From positions 1 through 35,412 of the forward strand of contig JAGOTL010000008.1 of the NCBI GenBank assembly GCA_018061805.1: a DNA stretch of 35,412 bases, written 5' to 3'. Shown here in pieces: positions 23,047 to 31,851 of the stretch (positions are counted from its first letter, which is position 1; each line of letters opens with the position of its first letter). The notes beneath the pieces are model-generated. The model worked only from the letters and a program-made list of their open reading frames with translations, did no database searches and was not told where the DNA came from. This DNA comes from Candidatus Babeliales bacterium (GTDB taxonomy: Bacteria; Babelota; Babeliae; Babelales; Chromulinivoraceae). The translations under genes were made by a program, and so were the position numbers.

Positions 23047-26016
23047 ATGTTTCACTGTCTATTTTTGATTATTTTCATGTTACTTCACATAGATAAAGTG
23101 CATGCGGCTTCTGATGCTCCTACTGCTTTTACATCTTCAACAGGTGCTTTGTCAGATGAACAGCAAGATATCCACAATGAAATTTTAGAAATGATAGAAC
23201 CTGTTAAAAATAATAATATACAGCTATCATATTTACTCGAAGATATCGGCACATATTATGCTCTGCTAATTCTGCAAAAAAATCCTACAATCAACATAAG
23301 TGATTTTACAACCGAAGTAACAAACAAACTGCCTCAAATGCCATACGACCCATTATACAGTAATGCTTATAATTATTTTATACATACAATTTTACCAAAG
23401 TTATATAGCAACAAATCTCAGATCACGCCAAAATCCATGCAGGAATTAGAACAAAGAATTAAAGAACTTGCTCTTAACACCCAAACGGATAAGAATAATA
23501 CAAAGCTACATCATTTTCATCCAAATCAAACCCTTGCGCGTCCATTAGCATATAGCACTTATTTTTTTAGATCACCAAAACAACCAACATCAACTACACC
23601 TCAAGATATAACTGATATTCAAAATGAGATCGCCGAAATATTTACCTTAATTCGTTTTGACAGCGTCGTAGACATGGCTGCAGCTCTTGAAAAAATAAGC
23701 CAATACTATGCTCTGTTAATTTTGCAAAAACATAACGACATAACCTCTAAAGATCTTAAAAAAGAGGTGTTAAATTTTATCCCTAAAAACTTACCTGATC
23801 CAAAATTTGAAGCTGCATACATCAAATTTGAACAATCTGCAGAAAATGTTATTAACAAAGTCAGAAGAATGGATCATCAAGTACAAGCATCCATCGAAAC
23901 ACATGTTAAACACATGGCGCAAAAAGCGCAAAGTGCTTTACGTAAAGATCCTTCTTTACAAATAAAACACATAGCGCAAGATCAAGCAATAGCACGACCT
24001 TTAGCGTATGGTCCTATGCGCTTAACACCACAAACACACGTAAGTCCTATAAGCACGCAACAAGTACACACAACCCACGTAGATCCGCAACATACTAGCG
24101 CAACATTATCTCCTGAAGAACTCAAACTACGCAGTATTCAAGATGAAATTACAGAACTATTATCTTTTTGCGATACCAGAAACACATATTTTAAAATGGT
24201 ACAAGAAATAGGACGATATTATGCCTTTGTCGTTTTACATGAAAATCCAAATATTACCCAAAAAGATTTTTTACACAAAGTACAATCTCTTTTCTTACCC
24301 GAACCGGATAATAAAGATTATACGGATGCATGCAATACCTTCTATCAAACTGAATTGGTTAGAATATTTACAGACAAAGGATTATTGAATTATAACATAC
24401 AATCTGCTGAACAACTTTTAAAAGAGCTTGCATTTGATCAACAAAAAGAACTCAAAAGGGCACAGAAAAAATCATTGCTTACGCATGATCCATTAATCGC
24501 AAGGCCTTTAGCTTATGGACCTGCGTTTTTTGCTCCACAATATAAAAGCGATCTTGAAAGAGAAATATTGTTCATCATCATGCACGAACCATCCCAAAAA
24601 CGCAATCAAGCAGCTATAAAAATCATGGCATATTTAGCATTAATTGAAAAACAAAAAAATCCAACCGTAACAACAACTAATCTTGTATCAGATCTTATAA
24701 CATCAACATTTTTGCCAAACCACACAAAAATTTTGATAAATTTATCACCTAAAATTGTAGAGGTAGTAGACTTTTTATATTCATCTATCCAAAACAAATC
24801 CGGAATAGAAGCATTATCCATAATAAAAGATGCTGAAGATGGCGTAGCAGAATTAGTTAAAAGTTCATCGAATGAATATCAAATAAAACATCAAAAACTG
24901 ATGGATCAACTTGTATCGCAACAATACAATTTCGATATTATGGATCCACGATACAATTTCGATATTATGGATCAACGGTACAATTTCGATATTAATGCAG
25001 TCACACTCAAAAATATTCCTTTACATGCAACTGACATAGAAATTCAATCTTTCTTAGAGTCAATATTCAATACGCCCGATATAACCTTTCAAACTATTTC
25101 TCAAGATCCTAAAACTGTATCTAAAAAAATATTAGTAACATTTGAAACAAGCCAACCATTACGCGCAAGTATTCAAAAAGGTCTTATAGAATATAAAAAC
25201 AAGGAACTTCTGATTACTGTCCCTATTGTAACACTAGCAAAAGAAAAACCTCGTAACTTAGGCACCTTTGTCGCCTTTAACGAATTACAACAAAATTTTT
25301 CACAAACAACAGATCCGGCAGAAAAATCTGCTCTACAACAACAAATGAAAAATTTGTATTATTATCTTCCTATAACGATAGAAGGTTTATTTAGTCCTCG
25401 TAGCATAAAAAGCATCACACCAAAAACTTCACAACTATCAAAAATACAACAAGCAGTCCACGCGATACACCCTACAACGGCACCAAAACAACTGCCACAA
25501 AGACCAGTACCATTATTTCCTGATACAACATTTAGATCCTCATCATCGATATTTCGCAATACAACATTTGTCAACGATTTAAAACAAGAGATACGTTTTA
25601 TACTCGATCAAAATAGCCATATTTTACATGGCGATGAACATGCAGAAGATGATTTTATGAGCGACCTTTTAGAATATTTAATACTTTTAACACAACAAAA
25701 ACAACCTCATACGAACGCAAACGACGCATTTAACGCGATCACACAAGAACTATACGCTAACGATCGCGAAGACCTCAAGTGGCTTGAAACATTAAAATCA
25801 GACGTTTTAAATAACGTACACACATTATCGTCAGAAAAAGGTGAGATCCAAAAACTAGAATCAAAACTTAAAGCAATCGCTTATAGCGCAGCGAAAGTAT
25901 ACGAACAAAAACATAAGAAACCTTTACATGGTTTATTATCTTACCAATACCCATTCTCAGATACGCCTACACCAACAAGAACGTTAACCCGCGAAGAAGC
26001 AAGAATGTTATTGTAA
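23047..26016 (+). CDS. large exported protein, RPLAY-repeat/RRM-like family, member 2
   Basis: 989 residues, signal peptide MFHCLFLIIFMLLHIDKVHA. Four helical units: 37-176, 187-326 and 361-498 each open with [DS]IQ/H-N/D-E-I, hold a YYALLILQKNP-like core (70-80, 220-229, 391-401) and close with ARPLAY (164-169, 315-321, 485-490). The fourth (501 to about 620) has AYLALIEKQKNP and no RPLAY. A 9-residue tandem repeat YNFDIMDPR (627-648) leads into the RRM-like domain (646-733: VTLKNIPLHAT, helix DIEIQSFLES, strand KKILVTFE). Then come GTFVAFNELQQ, the linker APKQLPQRPVPL (812-823) and a C-terminal helical domain (838-967: TFVNDLKQEI ... GLLSYQYP), both shared with the gene at 26091. Ribosome binding site AGGGGG. 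Secreted, function unknown; a binding scaffold is the simplest guess. Confidence 0.82.
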   Translation: MFHCLFLIIFMLLHIDKVHAASDAPTAFTSSTGALSDEQQDIHNEILEMIEPVKNNNIQLSYLLEDIGTYYALLILQKNPTINISDFTTEVTNKLPQMPYDPLYSNAYNYFIHTILPKLYSNKSQITPKSMQELEQRIKELALNTQTDKNNTKLHHFHPNQTLARPLAYSTYFFRSPKQPTSTTPQDITDIQNEIAEIFTLIRFDSVVDMAAALEKISQYYALLILQKHNDITSKDLKKEVLNFIPKNLPDPKFEAAYIKFEQSAENVINKVRRMDHQVQASIETHVKHMAQKAQSALRKDPSLQIKHIAQDQAIARPLAYGPMRLTPQTHVSPISTQQVHTTHVDPQHTSATLSPEELKLRSIQDEITELLSFCDTRNTYFKMVQEIGRYYAFVVLHENPNITQKDFLHKVQSLFLPEPDNKDYTDACNTFYQTELVRIFTDKGLLNYNIQSAEQLLKELAFDQQKELKRAQKKSLLTHDPLIARPLAYGPAFFAPQYKSDLEREILFIIMHEPSQKRNQAAIKIMAYLALIEKQKNPTVTTTNLVSDLITSTFLPNHTKILINLSPKIVEVVDFLYSSIQNKSGIEALSIIKDAEDGVAELVKSSSNEYQIKHQKLMDQLVSQQYNFDIMDPRYNFDIMDQRYNFDINAVTLKNIPLHATDIEIQSFLESIFNTPDITFQTISQDPKTVSKKILVTFETSQPLRASIQKGLIEYKNKELLITVPIVTLAKEKPRNLGTFVAFNELQQNFSQTTDPAEKSALQQQMKNLYYYLPITIEGLFSPRSIKSITPKTSQLSKIQQAVHAIHPTTAPKQLPQRPVPLFPDTTFRSSSSIFRNTTFVNDLKQEIRFILDQNSHILHGDEHAEDDFMSDLLEYLILLTQQKQPHTNANDAFNAITQELYANDREDLKWLETLKSDVLNNVHTLSSEKGEIQKLESKLKAIAYSAAKVYEQKHKKPLHGLLSYQYPFSDTPTPTRTLTREEARMLL
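24925..24994 (+). repeat. 27-base coding tandem repeat (2.6 copies)
   Basis: Units start at 24925, 24952 and 24979 with the core TACAATTTCGATATTATGG; the first two full units differ in only two bases. They encode YNFDIMDPR, YNFDIMDQR and YNFDI, at the N-terminal edge of the RRM-like domain of the gene at 23047. The near-identity points to a recent expansion. Confidence 0.9.
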
Positions 26017-26035
26017 CTGAATACTGATAAACATC

Positions 26036-26070
26036 AGGAAAGAGGCACGTTTTGAGCGTGCCTCTTTCCT
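26036..26070. terminator. 14-bp perfect hairpin between convergent paralogues
   Basis: AGGAAAGAGGCACG (26036-26049) pairs perfectly with CGTGCCTCTTTCCT (26057-26070) around the loop TTTTGAG. It lies between the stops of the second and third RPLAY-family genes. No long T run follows on either side, so it may act as a two-way transcription block or as an mRNA 3' end protector rather than a textbook terminator. Confidence 0.75.
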
Positions 26071-26090
26071 GTAATAATCAAAAAATTGAT

Positions 26091-27449
26091 TTACGATCGA
26101 TATGGATACGATAATAATGCATACATAGGCTTATGTGGCTTTTTTTGTACATATTCAGGACCTGCCATACTTACATATTTTTGAACTCTTGCATATAAAC
26201 GTTGCATAATCAATTGCTTATTCAGCTCATCAAAACTATGTATATTCTGTAATATTTCTAAAATCTTTGGCTTTAATGTTTCAAGCCAAGTTAGACCATT
26301 TTGATCTCCTGCAAATACCGCTTTTGTCATTTCATCAAACAGATCTACGTACGTCACAGAAGGTCTTTTTGTATGTTCATGTATTATTAAATATTGTAAA
26401 ATGACACTCATAACCTCGTTTTCTTCTTCTTCATCCTCTTGCAAAGTGATTATAGCGTTGATCTCCCGTTTTAAATCTTGAACAAATGTTGCATTGGTCA
26501 ATATTGATTGAGCTGGAGCATTTGATGCAAGTTGTTTTGTTTGCAATGGAATTGGTCTTTGAGGAAGTTGTTTTGGTGCTGCGTTGTTGTGTACCGCTCC
26601 AATATTTGATTTTTTTACCGTAACTGTTGGCACCTCTGAAACATCTAATATTTTTTCTAAAACAATAGAACGTCGTGCCGGTGACCATTCTTTTTGACTT
26701 TCATTGTTAACCAAAACAAATGGGTTCTGTGCTTGTGATTGTTTATGTTTTTCATAGTCTTGAACCATCTTTTGCAATGTTTTATTATCGTCATAAAAAA
26801 TCACTGCTATTGTTTTAGTGAACGTTTTATCATTTTGAGAAATAATTTTAAAATCTAACGCACCAGTATGAAATTGACTATGTAAAAATTGCCGTATTGC
26901 ATCTTGCGTGTCATGAATAGGAATATTGCCTATAATAAACTTATAACGTGGTGCATCTGTTGAAAGTATATCACTAGGGACCCTGTCAAAAAGCGGCTTT
27001 ATACGCTTTATAATTTCTTCTGCACCTGAAGGGTTTAAACGTCGAGCAAAATCAACCACAAGCGGAATTTGTACCTCTGTATATGCAGATTTATACAACG
27101 CTTGTTTCTCGGGAGTAACTTTATCAATCATAAGAGGAATATAATTCGTAACGTGCCGTATAAGATCATTAAGCGGCATAAGAGGATATTCTTGTAAAAT
27201 CAACAACGTACAATAACGTACTATATCTCGTAACAAACCAGCCATTGCATTAATTTGCTCTTTGGATATCGATTGATCAAATGACATAGTGATAAAAATA
27301 TTTGCAATTTCATCTCGCATCTTTGCAGCTTTTACAGCACTCATTGATGCATCAGGTACACTCTTTGCATGTGCTACAGAAGATTCAAAAGCAAATTCTG
27401 TACTATTACAGCAAGATAATAACATCAACAAAACATAGACCATAAACAT
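26091..27449 (-). CDS. exported protein, RPLAY-repeat/RRM-like family, member 3 (short form)
   Basis: 452 residues. N-terminal hydrophobic signal MFMVYVLLMLLSCCNS; the LLSC could be a weak lipobox, so it might be a lipoprotein. One helical unit (about 43-160: MRDEIANIF...YCTLLILQEYP, no RPLAY), then the RRM-like domain (167-250: YKFIIGNIPIHDT, helix DAIRQFLHSQF, strand TKTIAVIFYDD). The linker APKQLPQRPIPL (291-302) and the C-terminal domain (TFVQDLKREI...LTWLETLKPKILE...ALLSYPY) match member 2 closely. An acidic run EDEEEEN sits at 338-344. It is inverted relative to its two paralogues and converges on the hairpin at 26036-26070. Of the three, this is the minimal layout: unit, RRM-like, linker, C-domain. 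Confidence 0.82.
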   Translation of the reverse strand: MFMVYVLLMLLSCCNSTEFAFESSVAHAKSVPDASMSAVKAAKMRDEIANIFITMSFDQSISKEQINAMAGLLRDIVRYCTLLILQEYPLMPLNDLIRHVTNYIPLMIDKVTPEKQALYKSAYTEVQIPLVVDFARRLNPSGAEEIIKRIKPLFDRVPSDILSTDAPRYKFIIGNIPIHDTQDAIRQFLHSQFHTGALDFKIISQNDKTFTKTIAVIFYDDNKTLQKMVQDYEKHKQSQAQNPFVLVNNESQKEWSPARRSIVLEKILDVSEVPTVTVKKSNIGAVHNNAAPKQLPQRPIPLQTKQLASNAPAQSILTNATFVQDLKREINAIITLQEDEEEENEVMSVILQYLIIHEHTKRPSVTYVDLFDEMTKAVFAGDQNGLTWLETLKPKILEILQNIHSFDELNKQLIMQRLYARVQKYVSMAGPEYVQKKPHKPMYALLSYPYRS

Positions 27450-27669
27450 ACTACCCTCTTAAATTGTTTCATATGTTATGATGGTATTATGTTGCAACAT
27501 AATGATGCAAGTAATGTATCAAAAAATATTCATAATCATTCTCATATGCCACTTTATAAAAATGACCTTATCTCGTTTCATGATCTCTATTATTTTCATA
27601 TAACTATAGAAAATTATAAAGTTTTACGCTAATCTTTAAGTATTAAATATAATATCATTAGGGGTATTC

Positions 27670-28194
27670 ATGACAAAAAATATTGTTATCATAAGCATAT
27701 GCTTTATTACAAACTTACTAACTGCTTCAAACCATCAAAACGAGGTATATGTTTTTCAAACATCTGATATCGTTAAAAAAGATGCATCTCACGAAGAAAT
27801 CATTCCTTTTCTAAAAAAACATTTTAAAGTATCCACAGTTCCCGTATTAATAGGAACTCCAAGTACAGGCTTACGTTTTTGTACAAAATCAATCACTGAA
27901 GATACTATACCAGCATTACACCTTGTTACATTAGGCGCTATTCACACCAAATATCCTGGTACAAAAAATACAGTTCGACAAGATTTAGAAATATCAAACA
28001 AATTTATACAAAAATATCCATGGATAAACCACATTGTACGATGCGTTAGATATGCATGGCCCCATGAGCCTCATAATACTGAAATCAAAGTAATATTTGT
28101 ATCACATAAATCGCCACAAGAAATTGACGAATATTTTAAAGATACAATAAACCCATTAGTACTGAATGAACTTGTTGATAAATACACAAAATAA
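27670..28194 (+). CDS. small exported protein, unknown
   Basis: Not recognised. 174 residues. Signal peptide MTKNIVIISICFITNLLTA. The mature part appears mixed alpha/beta (VYVFQTSDIV, VPVLIGTPSTGLRFC, IKVIFVSHKS), with two Cys and a His/Trp-rich segment (WINHIVRCVRYAWPHEPHN, about 118-136) that could bind metal. AGGGG lies before the ATG. It sits alone between the divergent RPLAY-family member 3 and dnaE; the 220-base gap upstream is A+T-rich and holds no other gene. Confidence 0.75.
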   Translation: MTKNIVIISICFITNLLTASNHQNEVYVFQTSDIVKKDASHEEIIPFLKKHFKVSTVPVLIGTPSTGLRFCTKSITEDTIPALHLVTLGAIHTKYPGTKNTVRQDLEISNKFIQKYPWINHIVRCVRYAWPHEPHNTEIKVIFVSHKSPQEIDEYFKDTINPLVLNELVDKYTK

Positions 28195-28314
28195 TACGAT
28201 TATCAGTACATACATATATTATCATCTATTTTTCAACGTATAATTACTTTGTATATCTTGATATAATCAAGTATAGAACATATAGAAAATTATTTGATAG
28301 AAAGTCACATAATA

Positions 28315-31300
28315 ATGTCTGGTCAGCATTTCACACATCTTCATGTACACACGGAATATTCTCTACTTGATGGAGCTATAACGCTTCCCAAGTTAGTAGA
28401 ACATGCTCAAAAGCAAGGTGCAAAAGCTCTTGCAATGACTGACCACGGCAATATTTTTGGTGCTGTTAAATTTTTTCAGCTCTGTAAAAAGGCCGGTATC
28501 AAGCCTATACTTGGTATGGAAGCATACATGGCTGAAAATGTGCACGAACGCATTGTGGATAAAAAATATTATCACCTCATTATTTTGGTACAAAACGAAA
28601 TAGGGTATCGCAACCTCTGCAAACTCATTGCTTTTTCGTACAAAGAAGGTTTTTATTTTAAACCACGTATCGATTACAACATTTTAGCGCAGCACAGCGA
28701 AGGTTTAATTGTCACATCAGCATGCTTAGGTGGACACATCGCGCAACTGCTCAAATCTGGACAAGAACAACAAGCACGAACTCAAATCGATTGGTTTTTA
28801 AAACATTTTGGACCTGAGCGGTTTTACTTTGAAATACAACCAGAAGAACAACAAGAACAAGTTGAGCTCAATAAGAAATTACTTGCACTGAGCAAAGAAC
28901 TGGGTATTTCTTGTGTTGCAACCACAGATTGTCACTATCTTAACCTACATGACCATGAAGCTCACGAGGTGATGCTTGCTATTGGAACAGGTAAAAGATT
29001 TGATGATCCAACACGCTTTAGCTTCAAAGAGTGTCGAGCATACATGCGGTCACCTCAAGAAATGCTTGAAATATTCAAAGATTATCCTGAAGCTGTATAT
29101 AACACCGGCAAAATAGCCGATATGTGCAACTTTGAGTTCGAAACAAAAAAATTATTCTTCCCAAAATTTCAAACACCCGAAGATAAAACTCCACAACAAC
29201 ACTTTCAAGATCTTTGCAGACAAGGTTTGCAAAAGCTTGCAGATCAAAAACGTTTCCCTACAGAAAACATTGAGCAGTATCAACAGCGCTTAGAACTTGA
29301 AATGGACCTTATCATTCAAATGGGTTTTGTAGAATATTTTCTCATCGTAAGTGAATTTATCATGTGGGCGCGACGTAACGACATTCCCGTTGGTCCTGGC
29401 CGTGGATCTGCAGCAGGAGCACTTGTTGCATGGTGTCTGGAAATTACCAACATTGATCCCTTAAAATATAATTTGCTTTTTGAACGTTTTTTAAATCCTG
29501 AGCGTGTTTCGATGCCTGATATCGATATCGATTTTTGCATCGAAGGGCGAGAACGCGTTATTCAATACATCAAAGATACATACGGACACGACAAAGTCTG
29601 CCAAATTATAACCTTTGGTACTATGCTTGCAAAAGCTGTGATCAAAGATGTGGCGCGAGCACTTGGTCTTCCTTTTGAAGAATCTAATATGATCACCAGT
29701 TTAGTCCCAGAGCAACTTAAAATTACACTCAAAGAAGCTGTTGAACAAGAGTCAAAATTACAAGAATTAATCAACAACAACCCTACCATCAAAAAAATAT
29801 TTGATATCGCACTCCGGCTTGAAGGGGTCACTCGACATGCATCAAAACATGCTGCCGGTATTGTGATCACACCTGAACCAACGCATGAAATGCTGCCTAT
29901 TTTCATACCGCCAAAAGATGATGCTGTGGTAGCGCAATATGCCATGACAGAGCTTGAAAGTATCGGATTTTTGAAAATAGATCTTTTGGGTTTAAAAAAC
30001 TTAACACTCATCAAAAATGCCTTACACAGTATAAAAAGCAATCACAATATTCATATTGATATTGATCATATTCCGCTTGATGACCCTAAAACATTTCAAC
30101 TGATTCAAGAAGGAAAAACATCAGGAGTATTCCAGCTTGAATCTGATGGATTAAAAGATGTTTTACGCAAATTAAAGCCTGACAAATTTGAAGATATTAT
30201 CGCCGTTAACGCATTGTATCGACCAGGTCCTTTAGGTTCAGGAATGGTTGACGATTACATTTTACGTCGTCATGGCAAACAAGACATTAACTATTTCTTT
30301 GATGAGCTCAAAGATGTTTTGTGGGAAACATACGGTGTCATTGTATACCAAGAGCAAGTTATGAAAATTGCATCTGTCATTGGTGGATATTCCTTAGGAG
30401 AAGCGGATATTTTACGTCGCGCAATGGGTAAGAAAAAAGCCGATGTCATGGCAGAACAAAAAAAATTATTTGTTGATCGCGCACAAAGTCGCGGCTACGA
30501 TGCCAAAAAGTCAGATGATCTGTTTGAACTCATGGCATATTTTGCAGGATACGGATTTAACAAATCTCACTCTGCAGCTTATGCTTTAATCGCATATCAA
30601 ACAGCGTACCTTAAGGCAAACTATCCTGCAGAATTCACGGCATGCTTAATTTCGCTTGAATCTGGTAATGCCGAAAACATGTCCTTTTACCTTAAAGAAG
30701 CTAAAGACATGGGCATTGAAATTTTACCGCCCAACATTAACACCTCAAATATCGAATTTAGCATTGTTGATGGAAAAATTTTATTTGGATTACAAGGTAT
30801 TAAAAATATTGGTTCAACGTCACTGAGCAACATTATTGCACAACGAAAAAAAGGTGGACCATTTACGGATATTTTAAATTTATGTGAACGTATAGACCTT
30901 CGTTCATCCAATAAACGTGTACTAGAAAACCTCATCAGTGCAGGAGCTTTAGATACCCTGCCTGGCAATCGTGCTCAAAAGTATCATGAATTACCCATCA
31001 TTATTGAACAAGCTTTACAAAACAAAGAGCACAAAGCTACGGGACAAATGATGCTTTTTAATGCTTCTTTATCATCATCAAGCAACGAAACACCTCCCTA
31101 TGTTTTTCAAAGTATTCCTGATTGGAATAGCAAAGAAATGCTCGAAAAAGAAAAAGATGTTGTAGGATTTTATATCAGCGCACATCCTTTGCAAAATTAT
31201 GAAAAACAGCTCAACTGGATCGAGTCACAGCATATTAATGATATTATGAAATATCTCACAGAACCGCAAACCAGCAAACAAGAACCGTTTGTCACAACAG

Positions 31301-31767
31301 TTGGACTTTTGATCGAAAAAAAAATCATTGCGACCAAAAAAGGTGACAAAATGGCCTTTGCGCAAATAGAAGATCTACACAGTCATGCAGAAATTATTAT
31401 CTTTCCAAAATTATTTGCAAAAATAGAACCATGGTTACATGATTATTCTATTTTTGTTATCAAAGGAAACTTAGATACCACAGCGACCGGCGTATGTAAA
31501 ATTAAAGCAATGGATATGGTTCCACTTGATCTCTTTTTTCATGTATGGCCAAAAATGTTTTGTGTAACCGTTACATTGCCACAACCATTTTCATCGGAAC
31601 ATATTGCAAAACTCAAAAATTTACCTGATGGTAAAGTACCACTCAACATCGCGTACCATGAAAATGATACTCATTTAAAAATTATCAGTAAAAAAACCAT
31701 TGCGCTTCAAGAAAATGTTTTACAAGAATTGTACGACATGAACATTCAAGCAAAGATCACCGTCTAA
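28315..31767 (+). CDS. dnaE: DNA polymerase III alpha subunit, DnaE type
   Basis: The catalytic subunit of the replicative polymerase. 1150 residues from the ATG at 28315 (GAAAG 10 bases upstream); the frame is open from a TTG at 28294. Seen in order: PHP domain starting HLHVHTEYSLLDGA (8-21), with MTDHGN soon after and metal-site histidines kept; GRGSAAG (362-368); catalytic PDIDIDF (401-407) with D402 and D404; VTRHASKHAAG; GVFQLESDGLKDVL; FEDIIAVNALYRPGPL; GYGFNKSHSAAYALIAYQTA; a helix-hairpin-helix region near 825; and a C-terminal OB-fold (FVTTVGLLIEKK...GDKMAFAQIED). Full length for DnaE1 (about 1160 in E. coli). The intact PHP site suggests intrinsic proofreading is possible. It appears to be transcribed alone. 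Confidence 0.98.
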   Translation: MSGQHFTHLHVHTEYSLLDGAITLPKLVEHAQKQGAKALAMTDHGNIFGAVKFFQLCKKAGIKPILGMEAYMAENVHERIVDKKYYHLIILVQNEIGYRNLCKLIAFSYKEGFYFKPRIDYNILAQHSEGLIVTSACLGGHIAQLLKSGQEQQARTQIDWFLKHFGPERFYFEIQPEEQQEQVELNKKLLALSKELGISCVATTDCHYLNLHDHEAHEVMLAIGTGKRFDDPTRFSFKECRAYMRSPQEMLEIFKDYPEAVYNTGKIADMCNFEFETKKLFFPKFQTPEDKTPQQHFQDLCRQGLQKLADQKRFPTENIEQYQQRLELEMDLIIQMGFVEYFLIVSEFIMWARRNDIPVGPGRGSAAGALVAWCLEITNIDPLKYNLLFERFLNPERVSMPDIDIDFCIEGRERVIQYIKDTYGHDKVCQIITFGTMLAKAVIKDVARALGLPFEESNMITSLVPEQLKITLKEAVEQESKLQELINNNPTIKKIFDIALRLEGVTRHASKHAAGIVITPEPTHEMLPIFIPPKDDAVVAQYAMTELESIGFLKIDLLGLKNLTLIKNALHSIKSNHNIHIDIDHIPLDDPKTFQLIQEGKTSGVFQLESDGLKDVLRKLKPDKFEDIIAVNALYRPGPLGSGMVDDYILRRHGKQDINYFFDELKDVLWETYGVIVYQEQVMKIASVIGGYSLGEADILRRAMGKKKADVMAEQKKLFVDRAQSRGYDAKKSDDLFELMAYFAGYGFNKSHSAAYALIAYQTAYLKANYPAEFTACLISLESGNAENMSFYLKEAKDMGIEILPPNINTSNIEFSIVDGKILFGLQGIKNIGSTSLSNIIAQRKKGGPFTDILNLCERIDLRSSNKRVLENLISAGALDTLPGNRAQKYHELPIIIEQALQNKEHKATGQMMLFNASLSSSSNETPPYVFQSIPDWNSKEMLEKEKDVVGFYISAHPLQNYEKQLNWIESQHINDIMKYLTEPQTSKQEPFVTTVGLLIEKKIIATKKGDKMAFAQIEDLHSHAEIIIFPKLFAKIEPWLHDYSIFVIKGNLDTTATGVCKIKAMDMVPLDLFFHVWPKMFCVTVTLPQPFSSEHIAKLKNLPDGKVPLNIAYHENDTHLKIISKKTIALQENVLQELYDMNIQAKITV

Positions 31768-31851
31768 ACATAATAACTATTTATTTCAGCAATAATCTCG
31801 CGATATACTCAATGTTATACGACGTATCATTTACTAAAAAAAGGAATTTAT

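Noticed and set aside
24925-24994. Tandem repeats as a CRISPR-like array
   Set aside because: The 27-base units abut with no spacers and lie in frame inside a coding region.
27400-27449. Lipobox (LLSC) making the third RPLAY-family protein a lipoprotein
   Set aside because: Leu at position -2 is unusual and no charged n-region is seen; kept only as a possibility in the gene entry.
27648-27653. TATAAT as -10 for the gene at 27670
   Set aside because: The start codon is only 16 bases away and the ribosome binding site would begin at the transcription start; no -35 fits at 17 bases.
29562-30041. 159-codon minus-strand frame inside dnaE
   Set aside because: It lies opposite the conserved polymerase core, has no ribosome binding site and encodes a low-quality Ser/Ile/Cys-rich product.
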